The translations under genes and the position numbers were made by a program. 64,000 nt of DNA. Origin: Rhodobacter calidifons. GTDB lineage: Bacteria > Pseudomonadota > Alphaproteobacteria > Rhodobacterales > Rhodobacteraceae. The stretch is from the NCBI RefSeq assembly GCF_011174775.1, contig NZ_JAANHS010000004.1, forward strand, positions 186,001 to 250,000. Reading direction: 5' to 3'. This document shows, piece by piece, positions 36,995 to 46,613 of this stretch. The notes beneath the pieces were generated by a model. That model saw only the letters and a program-made list of their open reading frames with translations. It had not been told where the DNA came from and did no database searches. Within the stretch, counting starts at the first letter, position 1, and each line of letters begins with the position of its first letter.

Positions 36995-37321
36995 ATGGGC
37001 GCCGCCACTGTCGCCGTCACCGACGCCACCTTCGATGCCGAAGTCCGCAAGTCGCCGGTTCCGGTCGTCGTGGATTTCTGGGCCGAATGGTGCGGCCCGT
37101 GCCGCCAGATCGGCCCTGCGCTGGAAGAGCTTGCCACCGAATATGCGGGCAAGGTCAAGATCGTGAAGGTCAACGTGGACGAGAACCCCGACAGCCCCGC
37201 CGCCCTTGGCGTGCGCGGCATCCCCGCGCTGTTCATGTTCAAGGATGGCCAGGTCGTGTCGAACAAGGTCGGCGCCGCGCCCAAGGCCGCGCTGGAAAAC
37301 TGGATCAAGTCGGCGATCTGA
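36995..37321 (+). CDS. trxA: Thioredoxin
   Basis: A 108-residue thioredoxin with active site [15 protein letters not shown] and cis-proline in [12 protein letters not shown]. Cytosolic dithiol reductant. AGGAG lies seven bases before ATG 36995. The 57-bp gap from addA holds an AT-richer stretch that may be its own promoter. A clear hairpin terminator follows. Confidence 0.96.
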   Translation: MGAATVAVTDATFDAEVRKSPVPVVVDFWAEWCGPCRQIGPALEELATEYAGKVKIVKVNVDENPDSPAALGVRGIPALFMFKDGQVVSNKVGAAPKAALENWIKSAI

Positions 37322-37344
37322 TCGTCCTTGCGTTACACTGCCCG

Positions 37345-37372
37345 ACGCCCGGCCTTGCCAGAGGTCGGGCGT
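37345..37372 (+). terminator. Terminator after trxA
   Basis: ACGCCCGGCCT (37345-37355) pairs with AGGTCGGGCGT (37362-37372), eleven pairs with one G:U and a six-base loop, followed by TCTGCATTCT. It sits between the trxA stop and the bciA start. Confidence 0.6.
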
Positions 37373-37388
37373 TCTGCATTCTGGCACA

Positions 37389-38339
37389 ATGGCCAGTCTG
37401 AACGTCCTTCTCCTCGGCGGCACCGGCACGATCGGCCGCGCGACGGCGCGGGCCCTGCGGACCGACGGGCATCGGGTCACCGCGCTGATCCGGCCCGAGG
37501 CTGATGCCGCGCTGCTGCCCGGATGCACGATCCTGCGGGGGCAGGTCGAGCCCGCCGCGCTGGCACGCGCGATGGACGGGATGGACGCGGTAGTCTCCTG
37601 CCTCGCCTCGCGCACCGGCGCGCCGCAGGACGCCTGGGCCGTGGATCACGCCGGCAATTCCGCCGCACTGAAGGCCGCCGTCGCAGCGCGGGTCAGGCAA
37701 TTTATCCTCCTCTCGGCGATCTGCGTGCAAAAGCCGCTTCTGGAATTCCAGCGCGCCAAGCTGGCCTTCGAAGCCGAACTGCAAGCCGCGCCGCTGGACT
37801 GGACCATCGTGCGCCCGACCGCCTATTTCAAATCGCTCTCTGGCCAGGTCGCGCGCGTCGCCAGGGGGCAACCCTTCCTCGTCTTCGGCGACGGTCGCCT
37901 CACCGCCTGCAAGCCGATCTCGGACGCCGACCTTGGCCGCTATCTGAGCCTCAGCCTTACCGAGCCGTCCATGCGCAACCGCATCCTGCCCATCGGGGGC
38001 CCCGGCCCGGCGATCACGCCGCTGGACCAGGCCGCGATGCTGGAACGCCTCACCGGCCAGCCCGTCCGCATCCGCCACGTCCCCGTCGCGCTGATGCATG
38101 GGATCGTCGGCCTCCTCTCCGTTCTCGGCACCCTGTCGCCGCGCCTGAAGGCCAAGGCACAGCTGGCCCGCATCGGGCGCTACTATGCCACGCAATCGAT
38201 GCTGGTCTGGAACCCCGCCACACAATCCTACGACCCGGACGCCACACCCGCGTTCGGCAGGGACCGGCTGGAGGACCACTACGCCGCCATGCTGCGGGGC
38301 GAGGTGGCCGATGACCGCGGGGCGCATGCGATCTTCTGA
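37389..38339 (+). CDS. bciA: Divinyl (bacterio)chlorophyllide a 8-vinyl reductase, BciA type
   Basis: The 316-residue NAD(P)H-binding protein begins NVLLLGGTGTIGRATARALR and contains the BciA-characteristic RPTAYFKSLSGQV, PFLVFGDGRLTACKPISDADLGRY and NRILPIGGPGPAITP. It reduces the C8 vinyl group in (bacterio)chlorophyll synthesis. ATG 37389 was chosen as the start of the Rossmann fold. In Rhodobacter-type phototrophs bciA lies outside the photosynthesis gene cluster, as here. Its presence with regB/regA suggests a phototroph or a recent descendant of one. Confidence 0.85.
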   Translation: MASLNVLLLGGTGTIGRATARALRTDGHRVTALIRPEADAALLPGCTILRGQVEPAALARAMDGMDAVVSCLASRTGAPQDAWAVDHAGNSAALKAAVAARVRQFILLSAICVQKPLLEFQRAKLAFEAELQAAPLDWTIVRPTAYFKSLSGQVARVARGQPFLVFGDGRLTACKPISDADLGRYLSLSLTEPSMRNRILPIGGPGPAITPLDQAAMLERLTGQPVRIRHVPVALMHGIVGLLSVLGTLSPRLKAKAQLARIGRYYATQSMLVWNPATQSYDPDATPAFGRDRLEDHYAAMLRGEVADDRGAHAIF

Positions 38340-38512
38340 CCGACCCCCGCATCCGTTCTTTCATTCGCAACAGTTTTCCTGTATGGCCCCGCCATCTGAG
38401 ACGTGAGGCCCGCCCCCGGGGCACATGCAGAGGATGCAGGGGGAGGGGCGGCAATGGGGCCGCCAGATAACGGGGATGACGGCAGGGGCCGCATCTCCAG
38501 AGGAAACGATAC

Positions 38513-40654
38513 ATGTTCAATGTGACCAAGAAATCGATCCAGTGGGGCAGCGAGACGCTCACTCTGGAAACGGGGAAAGTTGCGCGCCAGGCCGATGGAT
38601 CGGTGATCGCGACGCTGGGCGAGACCCAGGTGATGGCCAACGTGACCTTTGCCAAGACGGCGAAGGAAGGGCAGGACTTCTTCCCCCTGACCGTTCACTA
38701 CCAGGAAAAATACTACGCAGCCGGCAAGATCCCCGGCGGCTTCTTCAAGCGCGAGGCGCGGCCCTCGGAAAAGGAGACGCTGGTCTCCCGGCTGATCGAC
38801 CGTCCGATCCGCCCGCTGTTCGTCGAAGGCTTCCGCAACGAAGTGCTGGTGATGTGCACCGTGCTGTCCTGCGACCTGGTGAATGACCCCGACATCGTGG
38901 CGATGATCGCGGCCTCGGCGGCGCTGACCGTCTCGGGCGTGCCGTTCCGCGGCCCGATCGGCGCGGCTCGGGTGGGCTTTGTCGATGGCCAGTATGTGCT
39001 GAACCCCTCGATGGACGACATGACGCAGCTGCGCATGAAGCCCGAACAGCGCCTTGACCTGGTTGTCGCGGGGACCAAGGACGCCGTTATGATGGTGGAA
39101 TCCGAAGCTTACGAGCTGACCGAAGAGGAAATGCTGGGCGCGGTCGTGTTCGGCCACGAACAGATGCAGCCGGTGATCGACCTCATCATCGACTTCGCCG
39201 AACATTCGGCCAAGGACCCCTTCGACTTCACCCCGCCGGACTATTCGGCGCTTTATGCCAAGGTGAAGCAGGCCGGTGAGGCCCAGATGCGCGCCGCCTT
39301 CGCGATCCGCGACAAGCAGGAACGCACCACTGCCATCGAGGCCGCGGTCGAGGCGATCAAGGCCGCGATGACCGAGGAAGACCGGGCCGATCCGAACCTT
39401 TATCCGGCGATCAAGCAGCTGGAGTCGGCGGTCCTGCGCGGCGACGTGGTGAAACACGGGCGCCGGATCGACGGCCGCGACACGAAAACCGTCCGCCCGA
39501 TCGTCTGCGAAACCGGCGTGTTGCCGCGCGCGCATGGCTCGGCCCTGTTCACCCGGGGTGAAACGCAAGCCCTGGTCGTCACCACGCTGGGCACCGGCGA
39601 GGACGAACAGATCATCGACGCCCTGAACGGCAACTACCGGTCGAACTTCCTGCTGCACTACAACTTCCCGCCCTATTCGGTCGGCGAAGTGGGTCGCGTG
39701 GGTTCGCCCGGCCGTCGTGAGATCGGCCACGGCAAGCTGGCCTGGCGGGCGCTTCAGGCGGTGCTGCCGGCGCCGACCGATTTCCCCTACACGATCCGCG
39801 TGGTGTCCGAGATCACCGAATCGAACGGCTCCTCCTCGATGGCCTCGGTCTGCGGCGGGTCGTTGTCGATGATGGACGCGGGCGTGCCGCTGAAGGCGCC
39901 GGTCGCGGGTGTGGCCATGGGTCTGGTGCTGGAAGAGGACGGCGACTGGGCGGTCCTGACCGACATCCTGGGCGACGAGGATCACCTTGGCGACATGGAC
40001 TTCAAGGTCGCGGGCACCGCGAACGGCATCACGTCCTTGCAGATGGACATCAAGGTGGCCGGGATCACCCCGGAGATCATGAAGCAGGCCCTGGCCCAGG
40101 CCAAGGACGGCCGTCTGCACATCCTGGGCGAGATGGCCAAGGCCATCAGCGCGCCGCAGGGTTTCAGCGAATACGCGCCGAAGATCGAGACGATGCAGAT
40201 CCCGACCGACAAGATCCGCGAAGTGATCGGCTCGGGCGGCAAGGTCATCCGCGAGATCGTCGAGGTCTCGGGCGCCAAGGTGGACATCAACGACGACGGC
40301 CAGATCAAGATCGCCTCGAACGATGCCGGTGCCATCAAGAAGGCTTACGACATGATCTGGTCGATCGTGGCCGAACCCGAAGAGGGCCAGATCTACACCG
40401 GCAAGGTGGTGAAACTGGTCGATTTCGGCGCCTTCGTGAACTTCTTCGGCAAGCGCGACGGTCTGGTGCATGTGTCCCAGATCGCCAACAAGCGCCTGAA
40501 CCACCCGAACGAGCTGCTGAAGGAAGGCCAGGAGGTCAAGGTCAAGCTTCTGGGCTTTGACGACCGCGGCAAGGTGCGACTGGGCATGAAGATGGTCGAT
40601 CAGGAGACCGGCGCGGAAATCACCGAGAAGAAGGAAGAAGCCGCCGAGGGCTGA
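38513..40654 (+). CDS. pnp: Polyribonucleotide nucleotidyltransferase (PNPase)
   Basis: 3'-to-5' phosphorolytic exoribonuclease of 713 residues: two RNase PH domains joined by a helical domain, a KH domain with [16 protein letters not shown], and an S1 domain ([18 protein letters not shown]). AGAGGAAACGATAC precedes ATG 38513. The 173-bp leader from the bciA stop has a GC-rich stretch with stem GGCGGC/GCCGCC (38447-38464). rpsO, the usual neighbour, is not next to it. Confidence 0.98.
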   Translation: MFNVTKKSIQWGSETLTLETGKVARQADGSVIATLGETQVMANVTFAKTAKEGQDFFPLTVHYQEKYYAAGKIPGGFFKREARPSEKETLVSRLIDRPIRPLFVEGFRNEVLVMCTVLSCDLVNDPDIVAMIAASAALTVSGVPFRGPIGAARVGFVDGQYVLNPSMDDMTQLRMKPEQRLDLVVAGTKDAVMMVESEAYELTEEEMLGAVVFGHEQMQPVIDLIIDFAEHSAKDPFDFTPPDYSALYAKVKQAGEAQMRAAFAIRDKQERTTAIEAAVEAIKAAMTEEDRADPNLYPAIKQLESAVLRGDVVKHGRRIDGRDTKTVRPIVCETGVLPRAHGSALFTRGETQALVVTTLGTGEDEQIIDALNGNYRSNFLLHYNFPPYSVGEVGRVGSPGRREIGHGKLAWRALQAVLPAPTDFPYTIRVVSEITESNGSSSMASVCGGSLSMMDAGVPLKAPVAGVAMGLVLEEDGDWAVLTDILGDEDHLGDMDFKVAGTANGITSLQMDIKVAGITPEIMKQALAQAKDGRLHILGEMAKAISAPQGFSEYAPKIETMQIPTDKIREVIGSGGKVIREIVEVSGAKVDINDDGQIKIASNDAGAIKKAYDMIWSIVAEPEEGQIYTGKVVKLVDFGAFVNFFGKRDGLVHVSQIANKRLNHPNELLKEGQEVKVKLLGFDDRGKVRLGMKMVDQETGAEITEKKEEAAEG

Positions 40655-40677
40655 GCCCTTCGACCGGAGTGCAATCG

Positions 40678-40708
40678 AAGGCCCCGGCGCCAGGCGCCGG
40701 GGCCTTTT
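40678..40708 (+). terminator. Rho-independent terminator of pnp
   Basis: GGCCCCGGCGCC (40680-40691) and GGCGCCGGGGCC (40693-40704) form a perfect 12-bp stem around one base, followed by TTTT. It lies 25 bases after the pnp stop and is the strongest terminator in the window. Confidence 0.92.
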
Positions 40709-40819
40709 GCGTTCCGGCACACGCGTCCCGTTTCACATCGCGGTCACGTCGGCAATGCCCAGGTCGAAGGTTGCGCCGGGGAGGAACTACGGCAGCCGGC
40801 TGTCGGCGCAGCGCGCGCG

Positions 40820-41250
40820 GGTGGCACTTTGGGCGATGATGGCGTCCGCGCCCTGCACCTCGGCCTCGAACCGGATCGTCATCGCCGGCCAGCATTCGCC
40901 GCACCCCTCGCTGGCGCCGCGCATCGTGCAGGGCATCCGCGACAGCGCGGATCAGCTTTACGTCCTCCTGCGTCCAGCAAATCTGGACGAATGTTCCGGG
41001 TTGCTGCTGTCGCGGACGGCGGATCTGGCAATCGCCCGCAAACTGCCGGAAGAGGAAACCTTCCCCGGCGAATACTGGACAGCGTCACTCTCCGGTCCGA
41101 CCGGCTGATCGCCTTTCTGCGGCCGGACGGGCGCAGCTTTCAACCCGCGACAGGCCGCCGGAGCCCCTCTTGGTCGCCTGCCCGCCCGAGATCTTCTTCG
41201 GCGAGGTGATGTCCGGGCGCATCCTGCCCGGGCGGCAACCGGCGTGTCGC
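40820..41250 (+). pseudogene. Degenerate LysR-type regulator, effector-domain remnant
   Basis: Three successive frames give pieces of one LysR effector domain. Frame one ends with PSLAPRIVQGIRDS and then LLLSRTADLAIARKLPEE near 41050; frame two continues LRSDRLIAFLRPDG (to about 41140); frame three continues PLLVACPPEIFFGEVMSGRI (to about 41220). The DLAIA and SDRL-FLRPDG spacing is that of LysR proteins. No HTH region is found between the pnp terminator and this remnant, so the gene is truncated as well as frameshifted. The rest of the 613-bp gap shows nothing else. Confidence 0.5.
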
Positions 41251-41321
41251 ACCGGGATCCCGGTCCCGGATCGCAAGGCGCGCCATGCTGCTGACCGGGC
41301 ACCCGATGCCGGCTCCGGCAC

Positions 41322-42884
41322 TCAAGCAAAGCTGTCGATGGTCCGGATAGCCCCGTCCAGGGCCTTTCCCTCTTCGTCCTGAAGCGCCGCCTCGCGCAGG
41401 CGGCGGCACCAGTCGGCTGCATCCTTCCGGGCGGCTATGCGGGCCGTCGCGGCAAGCACCCGGTCGAACTTGGAATGGCCACGGGCATGGGTGTCCGAAT
41501 AGCCCTTGATCAGGCGGCGGCAGCGGATCAGTTCTACCGCAAGGTCATAGTTTCGCGCTACTTCGGACAGCGCGGTCTGAAGCCAGCGGTCCAGATGCGC
41601 CTGTTCCTGCGCGTGGCGCAGCGTGCGGCGGCGCCAACCTTTCAGGCCGCCAAGGATATGGAGGGTCAGGAAGGCGGGCAGACGGTCGGTCCGCAGCCGG
41701 CGCCCCCTGTCGAACCAGCGCGTCAGGCGGGCCATCCATTTTGGGTCCGCCTCCAGCCTCGCGCCCAGGCGGGCAGGAAACAGGCCGACGATCTCGGCCG
41801 CGCGGGGATGGAAGAACTCGGTCAGGTGCAGGACGTTGGCCTTGTTCACCCCCATCTCGCTGCGGATGCGATCGAATCGGCGGGCGCAGGTCTTGAGGTC
41901 GGCAACCCGGATTATGTCGTCATAAGCCATTGCATTGGCGATGTATTTCGCAGACTCGCGGGACAGTGCCCAGCCATTCGCCGCATCATCCTGCGCCAGC
42001 ACTCCGCCCAGACGGTCCAGATACTCCGCGCCATAGGCAGCATCCTGGAACTCCACCACCTTGCGCAGTCCGGGCAGCGCCAGTTCGGCCACAGGTGCAG
42101 GCAGGGCCGACGCGCGGGCCGCAAGCCTTTCCCATTCCGCGATCAGACGCGCGGGGCCCTGTGCCTTCGGCTCGGGCCTGGACTGCGCCGCAGGTGCAGC
42201 TTCAGACGCAGGGTTCGCAGCGACATCGAAGGCCTCTCCAAAGGCCCGCAGCGAGGCCTCCGCCCCCTTGCCACCGGCCTTGATCGCGGTCTCGAACGCC
42301 TCGCGCGGGAAGGGGAGCACCCCCGCCCCCGCCAGCGCGCCGAACAGCGAGGCCGAGATGACCGAGCCGCTCTGGATCGCCAGCGCGTCGAAGTCGGCGG
42401 CGATCACACGGCGCGCAGCGATCCCGGCTGCGGCCATCACCTCTTCGGACGAGGCGATGCCGTCGCCTGGCACCATCTTTTCCGACACCGCCAGCGCGCG
42501 GTGGGTCGAGGTGATGAGGGTGGTGCGGTCCGGCGTCACGAAGCCGCGGATGATCGCGCGCCCGGCCTCCATCATCTCGGCCGTGATCATGATGTCGACA
42601 TCGCCCGGGGCGGGCATGAGAGAGAAGACGGGGACAGGATCGCCGGGTCTCAGCGGGGCCATCTCCACATAATAGACCGTGGCCCCGGTGCGCTGCGACA
42701 CGCCCGCGACGCTGGTCGCCTGCGCGGCATAGCCCTGCGCGCGGGCCAGATCCTCGATCCAGCCGGTCAGCACGCCGCCCCCCTGCCCGCCGACCGCAAG
42801 GATCGCAAGCTTGATGATCCCCGACAGCCGCGGGTCCGTCTGCCTTGCGTCCGGTTCCAGGCCGATGGTTTCCCGAAGGGTCAT
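41322..42884 (-). CDS. iorB: Indolepyruvate oxidoreductase beta-subunit family protein with long C-terminal extension
   Basis: A 520-residue protein. The N-terminal ~200 residues are the gamma-type POR domain (LAILAVGGQGGGVLTGWIED, SVAGVSQRTGATVYY); the rest is a helical extension found in proteobacterial IorB-like proteins (I think DUF6537). With IorA it decarboxylates aryl-pyruvates from Trp/Phe/Tyr to acyl-CoA, reducing ferredoxin. ATG 42884 overlaps the iorA stop by four bases. Confidence 0.87.
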   Translation of the reverse strand: MTLRETIGLEPDARQTDPRLSGIIKLAILAVGGQGGGVLTGWIEDLARAQGYAAQATSVAGVSQRTGATVYYVEMAPLRPGDPVPVFSLMPAPGDVDIMITAEMMEAGRAIIRGFVTPDRTTLITSTHRALAVSEKMVPGDGIASSEEVMAAAGIAARRVIAADFDALAIQSGSVISASLFGALAGAGVLPFPREAFETAIKAGGKGAEASLRAFGEAFDVAANPASEAAPAAQSRPEPKAQGPARLIAEWERLAARASALPAPVAELALPGLRKVVEFQDAAYGAEYLDRLGGVLAQDDAANGWALSRESAKYIANAMAYDDIIRVADLKTCARRFDRIRSEMGVNKANVLHLTEFFHPRAAEIVGLFPARLGARLEADPKWMARLTRWFDRGRRLRTDRLPAFLTLHILGGLKGWRRRTLRHAQEQAHLDRWLQTALSEVARNYDLAVELIRCRRLIKGYSDTHARGHSKFDRVLAATARIAARKDAADWCRRLREAALQDEEGKALDGAIRTIDSFA

Positions 42885-45028
42885 GGCCTGACCTCGAACG
42901 TCAGCCGCCGCGCAGCGCGGCGGGATTGCAGCCAGCCGATCACGCGGGCACGAAAGGCAGCCATCCGCGCCTCCCATCTCGACGGGTTGTGCACCACGTC
43001 TGCGCGGTAGAACGACGGGCAGAGGACGGCGGCATCCGCCACCTCGCCACAGTTGCCGCAGCCGACGCAGCTTTGGTCGATCGACGCCACCGGGTCGTCG
43101 CGCAGGGGGTCGTCCAGTTTCTTCAACGACAGCGACGGGCAGCCCGACAGCCGGATGCAGGCATGGTCGCCGGTGCAGACATCCTCATCCACGCCAAACC
43201 GGGGGGCCTCGACCCGGCGGCCCTCCTCGATCGCCTTCTGGGCCAGAGGCTTCTCGCGCCGCTGCCTGTTCAACATGCATTCCGACGAGGCGACGATGAC
43301 CTTCGGGCCGGGCGTGTCGGTGGTCAGCGCCTCTCGCAGCACGTCGCGCATCCGGCCCACATCATAGGTGCGGTCCACCTGCCGCACCCAGTCGATGCCG
43401 ATACCCTTCAGCGCCTTGGCAATCGGATGTTTCGTCGCCTTGGTCGGGTTGTCCGCGCGGCTGGACATCACATCCTGCCCCCCCGTCGCGGCCGAGTAGT
43501 AGTTGTCCACGATCACCGCCACGCCGTCCGACCTGTTGAAGGCCATGTTGGTAAAGCTGGACGACAGCCCGTTGTGCCAGAACCCGCCGTCGCCGATGAT
43601 CGACACCGGGCGCCGTTCCCCACCCCCGTCGAAGGCGGCGTTGGCCGCGGGGCTAAGGCCATAGCCCATCGTGGCACCCCCCACCTCGAACGGAGGCAGC
43701 GCGCCGAACAGATGGCAGCCGATGTCCGCCGAGATCTGAAGCTTCCCCGTCTCCTTCTGCACCAGCTTGATCGCGGCGAAGATCGGGCGCTCCGGGCAGC
43801 CGGTGCAGAAACCGGGCGGGCGGATCGGGACGGTCCCGGTCAGGTCGGGGATCGCCGGGCGGTCCTCGTTCGGCGCGCGGACGAGGGCAGGCAGCATCTG
43901 CGGCGCGGCGTCCTTGAGGAAGGCCGCAATCCCGTCCAGCATCACCTGCCCGGTGTATTCCCCGGCCATCGGCAAGGGACCCTTGCCGCGCAGCTTGACG
44001 CTGGAACCAGCCCGGTAAAGGAAGGTGGACAGCTGTTGTTCGATGAACTCGGGCTGGCCCTCCTCGATCACGAGGACCTGGTCCTTGCCCGCGCAGAATT
44101 CCAGAAACTCGGACGAAATCAGCGGATAGGTGACGTTCAGGACGTAAAGCGGCACCTTGGTGTTGCCCCAGAGATCCGCCAGTCCCAACCGTTGCAGTGC
44201 GCGGATCACGCCGTTGTACATGCCGCCTTGCAGGACGATGCCGACCGGGGCGGTCTTCGGGCCGAACACCTCGTTCAACTGCCGCTCGCGGATGAACCTC
44301 TCGGCATTGGGCCAGCGGTTGCTGATCTTGTCCTGCTCATGCGCATAGGACATGGGCGGCAGCACAACCCGTGCGAAATCCGACTGCGGGTTCGACAGCG
44401 CGTCCCTGACCGAAAGCTTCGGGCGTTGGTTGTCGCGGGTCTGGAAGCTGCCGGTGACATGGCAGGACCGGATGCGGACTATCAGCATGACGGGGGTATT
44501 GGACGCCTCGGACAGCTCGAACCCGTCCTTCACCGCCTTGACGATGCTGGGCAGGTTGGGGCGCGGGTCCAGCAGCCAGAACTGCGACTTCATCGCAAAG
44601 GCGTGGCTGCGTTCCTGCATGATGCTGGAACCCTCGCCGTAATCCTCGCCCACGATGATGAGCGCCCCGCCGTTCACCCCGGAAGACGCGAGGTTCGCCA
44701 GCGCATCCGATGCCACGTTCACACCCACCGAGCCCTTGAAGGTGACCGCCCCCCGGATCGGGTAGTGGACGCTGGCCGCCAGCATCGCTGCCGCCGCGGC
44801 CTCGTTCGCGTTGGCCTCGAACCGGATGCCCAGCTCGGCCATCAGGTCCTCGGCATCGGCCAGCACGTCCATCAGGTGGCTGATCGGCGCGCCCTGATAG
44901 CCGCCGACGTAGCCCACGCCGTTTTCCAGAAGCGCCTTGGTGATCGCAAGGATGCCTTCGCCGGTGAAAGTGTCCCCCTCGCCCTTGCGCAGGTGTTCGA
45001 CTTCGGCCTTGAAGGAACGTTCGGCCAT
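42881..45028 (-). CDS. iorA: Indolepyruvate ferredoxin oxidoreductase alpha subunit
   Basis: A 715-residue enzyme subunit: pyrimidine-binding region with NANEAAAAAMLAAS near residue 55, ThDP site IIGDGGFWHNGLSS near 445, and a C-terminal ferredoxin-like segment with cysteines in CTGDHACIRLSGCPSL and CVGCGNCGEV. Its start codon comes one base after the marR stop codon, so marR-iorA-iorB is one operon. Confidence 0.93.
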   Translation of the reverse strand: MAERSFKAEVEHLRKGEGDTFTGEGILAITKALLENGVGYVGGYQGAPISHLMDVLADAEDLMAELGIRFEANANEAAAAAMLAASVHYPIRGAVTFKGSVGVNVASDALANLASSGVNGGALIIVGEDYGEGSSIMQERSHAFAMKSQFWLLDPRPNLPSIVKAVKDGFELSEASNTPVMLIVRIRSCHVTGSFQTRDNQRPKLSVRDALSNPQSDFARVVLPPMSYAHEQDKISNRWPNAERFIRERQLNEVFGPKTAPVGIVLQGGMYNGVIRALQRLGLADLWGNTKVPLYVLNVTYPLISSEFLEFCAGKDQVLVIEEGQPEFIEQQLSTFLYRAGSSVKLRGKGPLPMAGEYTGQVMLDGIAAFLKDAAPQMLPALVRAPNEDRPAIPDLTGTVPIRPPGFCTGCPERPIFAAIKLVQKETGKLQISADIGCHLFGALPPFEVGGATMGYGLSPAANAAFDGGGERRPVSIIGDGGFWHNGLSSSFTNMAFNRSDGVAVIVDNYYSAATGGQDVMSSRADNPTKATKHPIAKALKGIGIDWVRQVDRTYDVGRMRDVLREALTTDTPGPKVIVASSECMLNRQRREKPLAQKAIEEGRRVEAPRFGVDEDVCTGDHACIRLSGCPSLSLKKLDDPLRDDPVASIDQSCVGCGNCGEVADAAVLCPSFYRADVVHNPSRWEARMAAFRARVIGWLQSRRAARRLTFEVRP

Positions 45029-45029
45029 C

Positions 45030-45518
45030 TCAGCTCTCCTGCTTGCGGATGTTGGTCAGCATCTTCTGGAGCGTCCCCACGAAGGCGCGGCGTTCCTCGG
45101 CCCCGATGCCTCGGAACATGCGCTCCTGCGCTTCGGCCATGCGGGGCCAGAGCGTCTCGAAAAGCGCGCGTCCCGCGTCGGTGATATGGACCCGCGTCGC
45201 GCGGCTGTCCGCCTGATCCGTCTCGCGCCGGATCAGACCGTCGGCAGCCAACTGGTCAAGCGCACGCGACAGGGTGGACTGTTCGACCACCGAATAGACC
45301 GCCAGTTCCCGGATCAGCGGCCCCTCGATCACCGACAGCACCGCCAGCGCCCGCATCTTCGGCGTCGTCAGGCCCAGCCCTGCCATCTCGTCGCGCAGGG
45401 AGGCGTTGTAGCGCCCCATGATCCGGTTCATCAGATAGGGCGCATAATTGGTGAGCCCGATCTCTCCCAGCCGGGGCAGGGCTTCGGGTGGCTTCTCCGG
45501 GGGGGACGGATCGGTCAT
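45030..45518 (-). CDS. MarR family transcriptional regulator
   Basis: A 162-residue winged-helix protein: LTTPKMRALAVLSVIEGPLI, the recognition helix ELAVYSVVEQSTLSRALDQL and the wing region RRETDQADSRATRVHITDAG. ATG 45518 is preferred; the in-frame extension to 45620 reads as non-coding. First gene of marR-iorA-iorB, so the likely local regulator of aryl-pyruvate breakdown. Confidence 0.9.
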   Translation of the reverse strand: MTDPSPPEKPPEALPRLGEIGLTNYAPYLMNRIMGRYNASLRDEMAGLGLTTPKMRALAVLSVIEGPLIRELAVYSVVEQSTLSRALDQLAADGLIRRETDQADSRATRVHITDAGRALFETLWPRMAEAQERMFRGIGAEERRAFVGTLQKMLTNIRKQES

Positions 45519-45607
45519 GCGCCCAGACCTTCCGCCGCAAGGAGGCCTGACCCGCCAACGCGATTGCCTCTGCCGCGAGTCACGCCCCGCTTGCGGCCGC
45601 CGGTGAC

Positions 45608-45820
45608 CAAGAGCGCCCAAGCCGGCGATGCCATGCGCAAAGCCCCGGCCGGAGCCACCACGTCATGCCCGCGACCGGGAAGCGTGATCGTGTCGGTCCG
45701 GCCGCGGCCGTCGCGGACAGCCTCACGTCGCGGGGACAGACTGCGGTCACCCGGGGGTGGCTTGGCTCCGGCGACTAGCGCGTTGATCCCGCAGCCGATG
45801 ATGACGCGATCCGGTCGCAT
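45608..45820 (-). pseudogene. N-terminal remnant of a phytoene-desaturase-like NAD(P)/FAD oxidoreductase
   Basis: Read leftward the frame gives RVIIGCGINALVAGA, a dinucleotide-binding start, then a short unmatched stretch and TITLPGRGHDVVAPAGALRM, ASPAWALL. This order matches the first ~75 residues of FAD oxidoreductases of the carotenoid-isomerase type (IIGSGINALV ... LPGFTHDV ... TSPAY), with the segment between them shortened. The rest of a ~500-residue protein is missing. It fills the gap between the cyclase gene and marR. Confidence 0.5.
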
Positions 45821-45821
45821 C

Positions 45822-46613
45822 CTACCCGCGTGGAACCAGCGCCAGCGCGCGGATCGGCGAGCCGGTGCCCCGGCTGATCTTCAGAGGCGCGGCAATCAGG
45901 ATCGCCCCCTTGGGCGGCAGCTTGTCCAGGTTGGCCAGTGACGCCAGACCGAAGCAGTTGTTCTTGTGCAGAAGATTGTGCGCCGGGTACGGCGGATCCA
46001 TCCCGCCGGCCTGGCCCGCATCGGTCCCGATGCACTGGCTGCCCCAGCCGACGATGCCCTTCTGCAACAGATACCGGATCACCTCGGCGGTCGGCCCCGG
46101 CGTGTGCGGCCCGGTTTCGTCGGCGTTCAAGAACAGGCCCTCGTCATGCGCCCGCCTGTCCCAGTCAGACCGCAGCACCACCCATTCGTCCTTGCCGATG
46201 GCGCCGTGCTTCGCCTCCCAGTCCGTCACATGGTCGATGGTCAGCAGGAAATCCGGGTCCGCCGCGCATTCGGCGCTGAAATCCAGCACGTTGACCGGGG
46301 CCACCAGTCGCTGCACGTCCAGCGTGTCGGTATAGCCGTCCGGATAGTCTTTCCCGGTGATCCAGTGATGCGGCGCGTCGAAATGCGTGCCGGAGTGCTC
46401 CCCCAGCTCCAGCCAGTTCCACGCCCAGAACGGCCCGTCCTTGTCGTACTCGCTGATCCGATGGATCCTGATCGGCGGAGTGTCCCTGGCGAAATCCGGC
46501 GGCAGTTTCAGAAGCGGCGTCTCCGGCCCCAGCACACCCGAGCAATCCACCACCTCGATCCCGCCCGAAGCGATCATCCCCGCCAGCGCGTGCAGCACGT
46601 GTGCTGAAGTCAT
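45822..46613 (-). CDS. Cyclase-family hydrolase (kynurenine formamidase-like)
   Basis: The 263-residue protein has the metal-binding signature HSGTHFDAPHHW around residue 72 that defines the cyclase/KynB family, plus VVLRSDWDRRAHD and HNLLHKNNCFGLASLANLDK. Members hydrolyse N-formylkynurenine or cyclic amides/isatin. Beside an indolepyruvate oxidoreductase operon a role in tryptophan/indole breakdown is attractive but is inference. Cytoplasmic; no signal peptide. Confidence 0.82.
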   Translation of the reverse strand: MTSAHVLHALAGMIASGGIEVVDCSGVLGPETPLLKLPPDFARDTPPIRIHRISEYDKDGPFWAWNWLELGEHSGTHFDAPHHWITGKDYPDGYTDTLDVQRLVAPVNVLDFSAECAADPDFLLTIDHVTDWEAKHGAIGKDEWVVLRSDWDRRAHDEGLFLNADETGPHTPGPTAEVIRYLLQKGIVGWGSQCIGTDAGQAGGMDPPYPAHNLLHKNNCFGLASLANLDKLPPKGAILIAAPLKISRGTGSPIRALALVPRG

